Assembly: GCA_044868295.1 (NCBI GenBank)
Contig: JBIOWF010000138.1
Span: 1 to 48,830, forward strand
From: JBIOWF01 sp044868295
Lineage (GTDB): Bacteria; Actinomycetota; Actinomycetes; Streptosporangiales; Streptosporangiaceae
Reading direction: 5' to 3'
Length of the DNA stretch: 48,830 bases
In this document: piece after piece, positions 26,653 to 34,715 of the stretch
Layout of the letters: the number at the start of each line of letters is the position of its first letter
Position numbering within the stretch: position 1 is the first letter of the stretch
The notes under the pieces: model-generated
What the model was told of the DNA's origin: nothing
Database searches by the model: none
What the model saw: only the letters and a program-made list of their open reading frames with translations
Program-made: the position numbers and the translations under genes

Positions 26653-27372
26653 CTACTTGTAGGCGATGACGTGCAGCTGGGTCGCGATGTCACGCAGAAC
26701 CGGGTGAGTGGCGGCCGACTGCTCCAGCGCGATCAGGCCGTCCGGGTCGCCCTCGGCGAGCATGCCGGGCACCAGATCGGCGAAGATCCGCACGCCGTGC
26801 ACATCGCCGACGGTGAATCCGGCCTTGGCCAGCAGGTCGGCGAGCGACTCGCCGGTGAACCTGCGCGGGGTCGGGTCCCGGTCGCCCCAGCGGCCGGCCG
26901 GATCGGCCAGCACGTGACGCGCCTCGCCGAAGTTCCCGGCCAGCGAGCGGTGGATGGCGGTGGCGACCGGGTTGGCGGCGAGCACGCTGAGCACCCCCTG
27001 CTCGCGCAGGACGCCGCCGACGGCCGCGAGCGCGCCCGCCGGGTCCTCGACGTACTCCAGGACGCTGTGACAGAGCACCAGGTCGACGCTGTCCGGCGCC
27101 AGGAGGTCACCGAGATCGGCCGCGTCACCCTGCAACCCCTTGACGCTCACGCCCGTCTCGGCGGCCCGCCGCTCCAGCGCGGCCAGGGAGTCCGGCGTGG
27201 GATCGACCACGGTGACGGCGTGTCCCAGCTTGGCGAGGGGTACGGCGAAGCCGCCCGTGCCGCCACCCGCGTCCAGGATGTCCAGGATCTCGCGTCCGGT
27301 GGCGGCCTCTCGCTCGGCCAGGACCGCGCGAAGCGCGTCCCAGACGACTGTCTGCCGCGTGGCGTCACGCAA
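26653..27372 (-). CDS. SAM-dependent class I methyltransferase
   Basis: The 239-residue Rossmann-fold methyltransferase shows motif I ILDAGGGTGGFAVPLAKLG, the acidic strand VTVVDPTPDSL, motif IV DLVLCHSVLEYVEDP and a post-motif strand LSVLAANP. It resembles the SmtA/CmoA-like group, but the substrate cannot be read from sequence. The frame starts at TTG 27372, with AGGGGG about six bases upstream; no ATG or GTG offers the same N-terminus. It lies between nusB and dinB in the same direction. Confidence 0.88.
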   Translation of the reverse strand: MRDATRQTVVWDALRAVLAEREAATGREILDILDAGGGTGGFAVPLAKLGHAVTVVDPTPDSLAALERRAAETGVSVKGLQGDAADLGDLLAPDSVDLVLCHSVLEYVEDPAGALAAVGGVLREQGVLSVLAANPVATAIHRSLAGNFGEARHVLADPAGRWGDRDPTPRRFTGESLADLLAKAGFTVGDVHGVRIFADLVPGMLAEGDPDGLIALEQSAATHPVLRDIATQLHVIAYK

Positions 27373-27443
27373 CTTGGCCCCCTCTTCGTGTACGGCTTCC
27401 GCCAGCCTAACGTGAGGCGGGAGTCGTACGAGGACGGACGGGC

Positions 27444-27854
27444 TCAGAGCGACAGCGAAGGCTTGAGTTGCTTGAACCGGGCGAGGAGGCCGTTGACGAA
27501 CTGCGGCGACTCGTCGGTCGACAGCTCACCCGCCAGGTGCACCCACTCGCTGATGACCACGCCCTCGGGCACCTCCTGCGACCAGAGCATCTCGTAGGTG
27601 CCCCCACGCAGGATGTTCCGGTCGACGGCCGGCATGCGCTCGAGCGTCCAGCCCTCGGCGTAGGTCGAGATGAGCTCGTCGATGCGGACCCGGTGCCGGG
27701 CGACGCCCTCGACCAGGGCGGCCGTGTACTCGTTGACGGGCGGCTCGGACCGCTCGACGCGCTCGGCGAGCACGCTCAGCGGGCTCACCTCACGCGCCTC
27801 GGCCTCGAAAAGGATGTCCAGCGCACGCCGTCGGGCCTTACCCCGAGCCGACAC
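27444..27854 (-). CDS. nusB: NusB transcription antitermination factor
   Basis: NusB with NusE (S10) binds boxA and supports rRNA antitermination. The 136-residue all-helical protein has ARRRALDILFEAEAREV, VEGVARHRVRIDELISTYAEGWTLERMPAVDRNILRGGTYEML (in segments) and VISEWVHLAGELSTDESPQFVNGLLA. I chose the GTG at 27854, one base from the efp stop, because it gives the typical N-terminus; a GTG at 27908 would overlap efp by 53 bases. Confidence 0.95.
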   Translation of the reverse strand: MSARGKARRRALDILFEAEAREVSPLSVLAERVERSEPPVNEYTAALVEGVARHRVRIDELISTYAEGWTLERMPAVDRNILRGGTYEMLWSQEVPEGVVISEWVHLAGELSTDESPQFVNGLLARFKQLKPSLSL

Positions 27855-27855
27855 C

Positions 27856-28416
27856 TCAGGCCCGACCGAGGTATTCGCCGCTGCGGGTGTCGACCTTGAC
27901 CTTCTCACCGGTCGTGATGAAGAGCGGGACCTTGATCTCGGCGCCGGTCTCCAGCTTGGCGGGCTTGGTGCCGCCGGTGGAACGGTCGCCCTGCAGCCCG
28001 GGCTCGGTCTCCGCGATGGTCAGCTCGACGGCGGCCGGAAGGTCGACGTAGAGCACGTTGCCCTCGTTGATCGCGACCGTGGCGAGCATGTTCTCCAGCA
28101 GGTAGTTGGCGGCGTCGCCGAGCGCGACCCGGGAGACGTGGAGCATGTCGTAGGTCTCGGTGTCCATGAAGACGTAGTCCTCGCCGTCGAGGTACGAGTA
28201 CTGCATCTCGCGCTTGTCGACGTTGGCCACCTCGACCTTGACGCCGGCGTTGAAGGTCTTGTCCACGACCTTGCCGGACATGATGTTCTTCAGCTTGGTG
28301 CGGACGAACGCGCCGCCCTTGCCGGGCTTGACGTGCTGGAACTCGACGACGGTCCAGAGTTCACCGCCGTCTAGCTTGAGCACCAGTCCGTTCTTCAGGT
28401 CGTTCGTGGTCGCCAC
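27856..28416 (-). CDS. efp: Elongation factor P
   Basis: EF-P relieves ribosome stalling at polyproline runs, which is relevant here because many proteins of this window carry Pro-rich stretches. The 186-residue protein has the KOW-like domain with loop HVKPGKGGAF, where K33 is the position modified in some bacteria, and two OB domains ending GEKVKVDTRSGEYLGRA. The GTG start at 28416 has GCAGGAGAAG upstream. It follows the peptidase gene and precedes nusB, the usual actinobacterial order. Confidence 0.98.
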   Translation of the reverse strand: MATTNDLKNGLVLKLDGGELWTVVEFQHVKPGKGGAFVRTKLKNIMSGKVVDKTFNAGVKVEVANVDKREMQYSYLDGEDYVFMDTETYDMLHVSRVALGDAANYLLENMLATVAINEGNVLYVDLPAAVELTIAETEPGLQGDRSTGGTKPAKLETGAEIKVPLFITTGEKVKVDTRSGEYLGRA

Positions 28417-28440
28417 GTGCTTCTCCTGCGTGCGGCCGCT

Positions 28441-29583
28441 CTAGATGACGAGCAGCTCCTTGGTCGTCAGTGTGAGGAGCTCCGGCCCGTCGGCACGCGT
28501 CACCAGCGTGTCCTCGATGCGCACACCGCCCCTGCCCGGCAGGTAAACCCCTGGCTCGACGGTGATCGGAACTCGATCCTCTAGTCTACCGGTCTTACCA
28601 GGGCCGAGGAACGGCTCCTCGTGGATCTCCAGACCCACGCCGTGCCCCAGGCCATGGCCGAACCGCTCGGAGTATCCCGCCTCGGCGATGACGTGCCGGG
28701 CGGCGGCGTCCACGTCGTGCGCGGACGCCCCCGGCCGTACGGCATGGCGGCCCGCCCGCTGCGCGTGGCGTACCAGCTGGTAGAGGTCCCGCTGCCACAC
28801 GGCGGCGCGGCCGACCGCGACGGTGCGGGTCATGTCGGCGTGGTAGCCGTCGTACCGGGCGCCGAAGTCCATGGTCACGAGGTCCCCGGCCTCGATCGGG
28901 CGGTCCGTCGGCGAGTGGTGCGGGATCGATCCGTTGGGGCCGCTCGCCACAATGGAGTCGAAGGCCGGCTTCTCCGCCCCCAGCTCCACCATCTGGAACT
29001 CCAGCCATCGGGCGATCTCCCGCTCCGTCACACCGGCCCGGATTCGCCCGAGGACCAGCGCGAACGCCTCATCGGTGATCTCACAGGCCCGGCGCAGGGC
29101 CTCGATCTCCCGCTCGTCCTTGACCGATCTGAGGCCCTCCACGAGGCCCGTGACGGCCGGCAGCACTTCACGGCCCGCCGCCCGACCCGCCGCCTGACCC
29201 TCCGCATGGCCGTTCGCGCCGGTCCCGCTTCGCCGTCCGGCCGCGATGTCGTCGCGGATCATCGCTTCGAGCCGCCGGTACGCCGCCACGGACATGTCGT
29301 GCGCCTCGACCGCCACGCGTTCGGCGGCACCTGCGACCAGGGCGCCGGCCACATCGCGCTCCTCGATCGACCGCACATCGGGACAGACGCGCCGGGCCGT
29401 CTCGATGTAGCGGGAGTCCGTGGCGAGGACCGCGTCCCCGTCCACGGTGACGAGCACCGCGGCGTTCGAGCTGGACAGGCCGGTGAGATAGCGCACGTTG
29501 ACGGGCCGGGTGACGAGCAGCGCGGTCACATCATGCTCCGGCAACGCTGCGGCGAGCCGTGCCCGGCGCGCGGCGAACGTCAT
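28441..29583 (-). CDS. Xaa-Pro aminopeptidase/dipeptidase (M24B)
   Basis: This is a 380-residue M24 metallopeptidase. The creatinase-like N-domain (about 1-125) is followed by the pita-bread catalytic domain. Metal ligands are visible in TMDFGARYDGYHADMTR, FGHGLGHGVGLEIHEEPF, VPITVEPGVYLPGRGGVRIEDT. A Gly/Ala-rich insert (about 129-150) separates the domains and probably is a flexible linker. ATG 29583 with AAGGAGACGAT is the clear start. Cleavage of Xaa-Pro bonds is inferred from family; its pairing with efp is common. Confidence 0.93.
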   Translation of the reverse strand: MTFAARRARLAAALPEHDVTALLVTRPVNVRYLTGLSSSNAAVLVTVDGDAVLATDSRYIETARRVCPDVRSIEERDVAGALVAGAAERVAVEAHDMSVAAYRRLEAMIRDDIAAGRRSGTGANGHAEGQAAGRAAGREVLPAVTGLVEGLRSVKDEREIEALRRACEITDEAFALVLGRIRAGVTEREIARWLEFQMVELGAEKPAFDSIVASGPNGSIPHHSPTDRPIEAGDLVTMDFGARYDGYHADMTRTVAVGRAAVWQRDLYQLVRHAQRAGRHAVRPGASAHDVDAAARHVIAEAGYSERFGHGLGHGVGLEIHEEPFLGPGKTGRLEDRVPITVEPGVYLPGRGGVRIEDTLVTRADGPELLTLTTKELLVI

Positions 29584-29680
29584 ATCGTCTCCTTCGCCCT
29601 CAGGGACGGACTCTACGCCGGGCTTGACCATGATCCCGCAATAGGTTAGGAAGCTTTACGAACTAAGGAGTCGGGTGCCG

Positions 29681-30421
29681 ATGAGATCACGAGCGGCAGC
29701 GGTGGCCGCTCTCGCCGCCGTCGTCCTGGCCACCGGGGGCACGGCGGCGGCGGAGCCCAAGGTCGCCGGACTGATCCGGGTGGACCAGGTGGGGTTCGCC
29801 TCCGGCGAGGAGAAGCACGCCTACCTGATGACGACCGCACCCGCCCCCGGCGTCGCCTTCACCGTCGTGGACGGGCGTGGACGGACCGTGCTCACCGGCC
29901 ACGCGGGTGGTGACCGGGGCAAGTGGAACGACCGCTACCGCCACGTCTACGATCTCGACCTCACCGCCCTGCGCGACCCAGGCGGATACACGATCAGGTC
30001 CGGCGGCAGGACCTCGCCGCCCTTCCGGATCGGCACGGGCTTCGGCGGCACCGCCGGGAAGGCGGTCACCTTCTTCCAGAGCCAGCGCGACGGCGCCCAC
30101 GTGATCCCCGGCGAGCTGAAGCGCCGGGCCGGCCACCTGGGCGACCGAAGGGCGACGGTCTACGAGTGGCCGACGTTCGCGGGCCCGGACACCGATGAGT
30201 TCGACTCGGTGCCGCACGCGTTCGGCCTGGCCGCCACCTCGCGGCTCTACCGCTCCTTGACGGGCGACCGTTCGTACGACGCCTTCGGCACCCAGCAGCG
30301 CAACTGGGTCTTCGGCGCCAACCCGTGGGGTGTGTCCTTCATGGTCGGCGCCGGGAAGAACTTCGTCCGCTGCCCGCACCACCAGATCGCCAACGTCAAC
30401 GGCCGCCGAAACGGTCGCTGA
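29681..30421 (+). pseudogene. GH9 cellulase-like gene remnant with central deletion
   Basis: A signal peptide (MRSRAAAVAALAAVVLATGG, cut likely after AAA) leads into an Ig-like CelD_N domain (about 30-120, VDQVGFASGEEKHAYLMTT to SPPFRIG). Then FFQSQRDGAHVIPGELKRR, the start of a GH9 catalytic domain, jumps after some 20 residues to its C-terminal part (AATSRLYRSLTGD, WVFGANPWGVSFMVG, CPHHQ). The (alpha/alpha)6 barrel centre with the catalytic Asp pair is missing and the end is cut after VNG. At 246 residues it cannot be an active GH9. GTG 29675 is an alternative start. Confidence 0.72.
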
Positions 30422-30603
30422 GGCCGATCACCGCTGGGTCCGGTCACCCGCGCGACGAGCGGCGAAGAGGCGTTGTCCTCGTCGATTCGCTCCGCCACCG
30501 CGTCGTAGACCTTGCGGAGGCTCTCGGCGAGCGCACGCGCACCGTCCAGGTCGATGTCCACACTCCGAGACGCCCGCACCTGATCATCTTGGGAAGCAGT
30601 CAT
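30247..30603 (-). pseudogene. Truncated small helical protein gene running antisense into GH9 remnant
   Basis: The first about 55 residues (DIDLDGARALAESLRKVYDAVAERIDED) look like a genuine small helical protein. Beyond VTGPSGD the frame enters DNA antisense to the GH9 remnant and becomes Arg/Pro-rich without character, until a stop at 30247. I read it as a gene whose 3' end was lost at a junction near 30400-30470. The family is not recognised. ATG 30603 or 30612 could be the start. Confidence 0.45.
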
Positions 30604-30674
30604 GCTCCCCATCATGGTCAACAGGCGGGCGATGTGGGCTGAGCATCCCCGTACTCAATCGGATGCGGGGGAGG

Positions 30675-31709
30675 TTAGGCCGCCAGTTCCCTGATCGTCT
30701 CGATGAGCTTGACGCGGTCCTCGTGGGTGCCCGCGAACGGCGCGACGTTGATCGTGGTGACCCCGGCCTCCCGCATCGCGGCGATCCGCTCCCGGACATG
30801 ACCTTCGGTGCCGACCAGCGACATCTTCTCCAGCAGCTCGCGGGGCACGAGCGCGGCGGCCTCGTTCTTCTTGCCCTCCAGGTAGAGATCCTGGATCTGC
30901 TCGGCCTCCTTCTCGTAGCCGTAGCGACGGGCCAGGTCGTTGTAGAAGTTCTTGCCCCTGGCGCCCATGCCTCCGATGTAGAGCGCGGCCATCGAGCGGC
31001 CGAAGTCCAGGATGTCGTCCACGTCGTCGCCGATCGCAAGGACGGCCTGCGCGATGACGTCGAGCTCCCCGAGCGACGGGTCGCGCCTGGCCTTGCCGGC
31101 GGCCAGTGACGGGCCCCAGACGTCGGCGGCCTTCTCGGGCATGAAGAAGATCGGCTCCCAGCCCTCGGCGAGCTCGGCGGTGAGCTCGACGTTCTGCGGC
31201 CCGATCGCGGCGATCACGATCGGGATGCGATCGCGCACGGGATGGTTGATCATCTTGAGCGGCTTGCCGAGGCCGGTCCCGCCCTCCAGCGGCATCGTGT
31301 AGTGCTTCCCCGAGTATTCGAGCTTTTCCCTCTTCCAGACCTTGCGGCAGATCTCGACGATCTCGCGGGTACGGCCCAGCGGCGCGTTGTACGGCACGCC
31401 GTGGAAGCCCTCGATGACCTGCGGGCCCGAGGCGCCCAGGCCCAGCGTGAACCGCCCGTCGGAGACGTAGTCCAGGCCGGCGGCGGTCATCGCGAGCAGG
31501 GTGGGGGTGCGGGAGTAGATCGGCAGGATGCCGGAGGCGATCTGGAGGCGCTCCGTGCGGGCGGCGATGTATCCCATCTGGCTGACCGCGTCGAAGCTGT
31601 AGGCCTCGGGCACGAAGACGACGTCCAGCCCGGCCTTCTCATAGTCGGCCAGCTCGGCCACGGTCTCCTTGAAGCCCCCCGCGTAGTTGAGGGCCATTCC
31701 GATGCGCAT
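30675..31709 (-). CDS. F420-dependent LLM-class oxidoreductase
   Basis: The 344-residue protein has the luciferase-like TIM barrel pattern: MRIGMALNYAGGFKETV, GLDVVFVPEAYSFDA, RLQIASGILPIYSRTP, GRFTLGLGASGPQVIEGFHG and IPIVIAAIGPQNVELTAELAEGW. It resembles the Rv3520c-like F420-dependent group common in actinomycetes. Substrate unknown. ATG 31709 begins the typical N-terminus. It stands alone, divergent from the endonuclease-like gene. Confidence 0.9.
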   Translation of the reverse strand: MRIGMALNYAGGFKETVAELADYEKAGLDVVFVPEAYSFDAVSQMGYIAARTERLQIASGILPIYSRTPTLLAMTAAGLDYVSDGRFTLGLGASGPQVIEGFHGVPYNAPLGRTREIVEICRKVWKREKLEYSGKHYTMPLEGGTGLGKPLKMINHPVRDRIPIVIAAIGPQNVELTAELAEGWEPIFFMPEKAADVWGPSLAAGKARRDPSLGELDVIAQAVLAIGDDVDDILDFGRSMAALYIGGMGARGKNFYNDLARRYGYEKEAEQIQDLYLEGKKNEAAALVPRELLEKMSLVGTEGHVRERIAAMREAGVTTINVAPFAGTHEDRVKLIETIRELAA

Positions 31710-31861
31710 TCCGCACTCCTCCCGGACCGAATGTTATTCCGTTTCCTCGGCAATCAGAGGCTACCGCCACACTCTCCGCAGCGATATGGCGGCTCGAAGC
31801 GGTGCACGGGAAGCCTTTCCGCTCCGTAGAATTGCCCCTTCCTGCGGGGGAGGAGCGGTTC

Positions 31862-32755
31862 GTGCTGAGAGGGTCGGTCATCGTTCTCGCGACGGCGCTG
31901 GCCGGGGTTCTGGCGGGGCACCGGCTCCTGCCCGACTTCGGCGGCGTCGCCCCCGTGGTGGAGAGCGTCCTGCCCTGGCTCGGCCTGGCCGTACCCGTCC
32001 TGCTGGGCACCGCCGTCGCCCGGCGCTCCCGGAGCGCCACCGTCGTGTCCCTGGTCCCCGCCATGGTGTGGGCCGCGATGTTCGGTCCGGCCGTCCTGCG
32101 GACGCCGCCGGGAGGCCCGAGCGACCTGTCCGTGGTGACGCTGAACGTGGGCGCGGCCAACACCGAGCCGGTGAAATCGGTGCGCGCCGTAGTGGCGGGC
32201 CGGGACATCGTCGCGCTGGAAGAGCTGACCGGCGACGCCATGACGGAGGTCCGGCGGACGCTCGGCGAGCGGTACCCGCACCACTACACGGTCGGCACGG
32301 TCGGCCTCTGGAGCCGCTATCCGCTGCGGAACGGCGCCAGGGTGGACGTGGGCCTCGGCTGGCCACGCGCCCTGCGCGCGGTCGTCCAGGCCGGCAAGGC
32401 CGACGTGACCGTCTACGTCATGCATCTCGCCTCGGCCCGCCCCGGCGAGACGAGCCGGCGCGACGAAACGCTCGCCGCCGCCGAGAAGATGATCGCCAAG
32501 GACTCCAGCCGGCGGTTGCTGCTGCTCGGCGACCTCAACACCGCCACCACCGACCGGCACCGCCGGGGCCTCGTGCCGCCGCTGACCGACGCCCAGCAGG
32601 CGGCGGGCGAGGGGTTCGGCTTCACCTGGCCGTCGGAATTCCCGATCACGAGGCCCGACCACATCCTCTACCGCGGCCTGGACGCGACCACCGCCGGAGT
32701 CGAGCAGGCCCCCGGCAGCGACCACCGCGCCGCCGTCGCCGAACTGCGCCTCTGA
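31862..32755 (+). CDS. Membrane-anchored endonuclease/exonuclease/phosphatase family protein
   Basis: The protein has 297 residues with two to three N-terminal hydrophobic helices (about 3-85), then an EEP domain: VVTLNVG, the metal-binding Glu in DIVALEELTGDAM, HLASARPGETSRRDE, GDLNTATTD and the terminal GSDHRAAVAELRL with the catalytic His. The domain is probably extracytoplasmic. Substrates of such proteins range from nucleic acids to phospholipids and are not predictable here. GTG 31862 has GGAGGAG six bases upstream; an ATG at 31802 lacks a ribosome site. Confidence 0.87.
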   Translation: MLRGSVIVLATALAGVLAGHRLLPDFGGVAPVVESVLPWLGLAVPVLLGTAVARRSRSATVVSLVPAMVWAAMFGPAVLRTPPGGPSDLSVVTLNVGAANTEPVKSVRAVVAGRDIVALEELTGDAMTEVRRTLGERYPHHYTVGTVGLWSRYPLRNGARVDVGLGWPRALRAVVQAGKADVTVYVMHLASARPGETSRRDETLAAAEKMIAKDSSRRLLLLGDLNTATTDRHRRGLVPPLTDAQQAAGEGFGFTWPSEFPITRPDHILYRGLDATTAGVEQAPGSDHRAAVAELRL

Positions 32756-32777
32756 TTCACCTCCCGGAACGCGCGCC

Positions 32778-32845
32778 GCCGTGGAAGGCACCGCGCCGTG
32801 GAAGGCACCGCGCCGAGGACGGAATCGCGCCGGGGAAGGCCCTAT
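32778..32845. repeat. 17-bp tandem repeats, four degenerate units
   Basis: GCCGTGGAAGGCACCGC occurs twice in perfect tandem (32778-32794, 32795-32811), followed by two degenerate units (32812-32828, 32829-32845). It lies in the 124-base convergent gap between the EEP gene and the nucleotidyltransferase gene. No function is apparent. Confidence 0.8.
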
Positions 32846-32879
32846 GGCCGGTGCGCCGGATTCCCTTGTCGTGGCGACG

Positions 32880-33479
32880 TCAGGTCAGGCGCAGGGCGCC
32901 GCCACTCAGCCGCTCGAGATCCTCTGGGGCGTCGATGTCGGCGGGGTCGCCCACGTCGTCGCAGGGGACCTCGGTGATCAGCTCGGGACGCGCGCGCAGG
33001 AACGGCCGCGCGCCCACGTCTCCGACGGCCGACTCGGCGACCTCGGCGAGATGCTCGCGCGCGATCAGGACGGGATTTCGGGGCTTCCCGCCGTACGTCG
33101 CGACCGCCACCGTGGCGCCGCGCTCGAAGGCCTCGACCAGGCGATGTACGGCATCCGCCCGGATCAGCGGCTGGTCGACGAGAGCGATCACCACCGCGAG
33201 AGCCGCGTCCGGCAGCGACCGAAGTCCCACCCTCAGGGAGGAGCCCATCCCCGTCCGCCACTCCGGGTTGCGCACCACCACCGCGCCGCGGATCTGGACC
33301 GTGGCGGCTCCGAGCACCACGACGACCGGATGGCAGCCGCCGTCCTCCAGCAACCGCACACCGCGGTCGACGAGCCGCTCCCCGTCGAGCTCGACGAGCG
33401 CCTTCGGCGTGCCCAGCCGGCTGCCCTCACCGGCGGCCAACAGCAGCCCCGCCACCCCGCTGTGCGTGTTCCTGTGCAC
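32880..33479 (-). CDS. MobA/MocA-like nucleotidyltransferase
   Basis: This 199-residue GT-A-fold nucleotidyltransferase has GVAGLLLAAGEGSRLGTPKAL at the N-terminus (nucleotide loop), RNPEWRTGMGSSLRVGL and the metal-binding segment ALVDQPLI. It resembles MocA/MobA, which attaches CMP or GMP to molybdopterin. Location downstream of XdhC, CoxE and CoxD genes supports a role in maturing a molybdenum hydroxylase. GTG 33479 with GGGAG five bases upstream gives the conserved start. Confidence 0.87.
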   Translation of the reverse strand: MHRNTHSGVAGLLLAAGEGSRLGTPKALVELDGERLVDRGVRLLEDGGCHPVVVVLGAATVQIRGAVVVRNPEWRTGMGSSLRVGLRSLPDAALAVVIALVDQPLIRADAVHRLVEAFERGATVAVATYGGKPRNPVLIAREHLAEVAESAVGDVGARPFLRARPELITEVPCDDVGDPADIDAPEDLERLSGGALRLT

Positions 33480-33578
33480 GTCATCTCCCGTCCAAAGCAC
33501 TCCCGCGCGCTCCGCGTCACTCCGCCGACCGGCATTCTTCCCCCGAAACCTCCGATGGAACACCGGCCCTCGTCCGCG

Positions 33579-34715
33579 TCACGGCTCCCGGGCGGGCTCC
33601 AGGGGCGGCTCCAGGTCGTGCGCCTCGCCGTGGATCCGGCCGGTGGTGTCGGTGAGCGACCGCCCGGAGCCGCCCCAGCGCAGCTGGATCAGCTCGGCGG
33701 CGATCGACACCGCCGTCTCCTCCGGCGTACGCGCGCCGAGATCCAGGCCTACAGGCGATCGCAGGCGCGCCAGCTCGTCCTCGGTCAGCCCGGCTTCGCG
33801 AAGCCGTACGAGACGGTCCTCATGGGTGCGGCGCGAGCCCATGGCGCCGACGTAGGCCGCGGGGGTCCGCAGGGCGACCTCCAGCAGCGGGACGTCGAAC
33901 TTCGGGTCGTGGGTGAGGACGCAGATCACCGTCCGCTCGTCGACGGGAGCCGCGGACAGGTAGTCGTGCGGCCACTTGACCACGACCTCGTCGGCGTCCG
34001 GGAACCTCTTGGAGGTGGCGAACACGGGACGGGCGTCGCAGACGACCACGTGGTAGCCCAGGAACTTGCCGATCCGCGCCACTGCGGTGGCGAAGTCGAT
34101 CGCCCCGAAGACGAGCATCCGCGGCGCCGGCGCGAAGGAGTGGACGAACACCTGCAGGTCGTCCAGCCGCCGCTCGCCTTCGGCGCCGTAGCGGCGGATC
34201 CCGGTGAGCCCCTGCGCCAGCATGCCCCGGACGTCGTCGTCGACGGCGGCGTCGAGCCGGGCCGAGCCGAGCGTCCCGGACGACCGGTCGGGCCAGATGA
34301 CGCGCCGCGCCCCGATCGCACCCGGCCCGGACATGATCGTCGCGACGGCCACCGGCTGCCGCTTCTCTATCGCCGCGGCGATCTCCCCCAGCTCGGGGAA
34401 GTCCTCCCGCGAGACGGGCTCGACGAACACGTCGATGATGCCGCCGCAGGTCAGGCCCACCGAGAAGGCGTCGTCGTCGCTCACGCCGTACCGCTGGAGC
34501 ATCGGCGTGCCCTCGGCGACGACCTGCTGGGCGAGCTCATAGACGGCTCCCTCGACGCAGCCGCCGGACACACTGCCGACCGCTTCGTCGGCCAGGACGG
34601 CCATGGACGCCCCCGGAGGCCGCGGCGCGCTGCGGAAGGTGCCGACGACGGTGGCCAGCCCGAACCGCTCCCCCGCCTCCCACCACCGCACGATCTGCGA
34701 CAACACGTCACGCAT
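33579..34715 (-). CDS. XdhC/CoxI family molybdenum-hydroxylase maturation factor
   Basis: The 378-residue protein has the N-terminal XdhC/CoxI domain (RSAPRPPGASMAVL, VSGGCVEGAVYELA, VGLTCGGIIDVFVEP) and a C-terminal Rossmann domain (about 200-340, MLVFGAIDFATAVARIGKFLG, CVLTHDPKFD, YVGAMGSRRTHEDR). XdhC proteins bind and insert sulfurated molybdenum cofactor. ATG 34715 has AAAGG seven bases upstream and overlaps the VWA gene by eight bases, so it is coupled to it. Confidence 0.92.
   Translation of the reverse strand: MRDVLSQIVRWWEAGERFGLATVVGTFRSAPRPPGASMAVLADEAVGSVSGGCVEGAVYELAQQVVAEGTPMLQRYGVSDDDAFSVGLTCGGIIDVFVEPVSREDFPELGEIAAAIEKRQPVAVATIMSGPGAIGARRVIWPDRSSGTLGSARLDAAVDDDVRGMLAQGLTGIRRYGAEGERRLDDLQVFVHSFAPAPRMLVFGAIDFATAVARIGKFLGYHVVVCDARPVFATSKRFPDADEVVVKWPHDYLSAAPVDERTVICVLTHDPKFDVPLLEVALRTPAAYVGAMGSRRTHEDRLVRLREAGLTEDELARLRSPVGLDLGARTPEETAVSIAAELIQLRWGGSGRSLTDTTGRIHGEAHDLEPPLEPAREP

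Noticed and set aside
29641..29665. TAGGTTAGG sequence upstream of the GH9 remnant as an iron-box (IdeR/DmdR)
   Set aside because: Only the left half-site matches; the right half (AAGCTTTACGA) does not form the required dyad.
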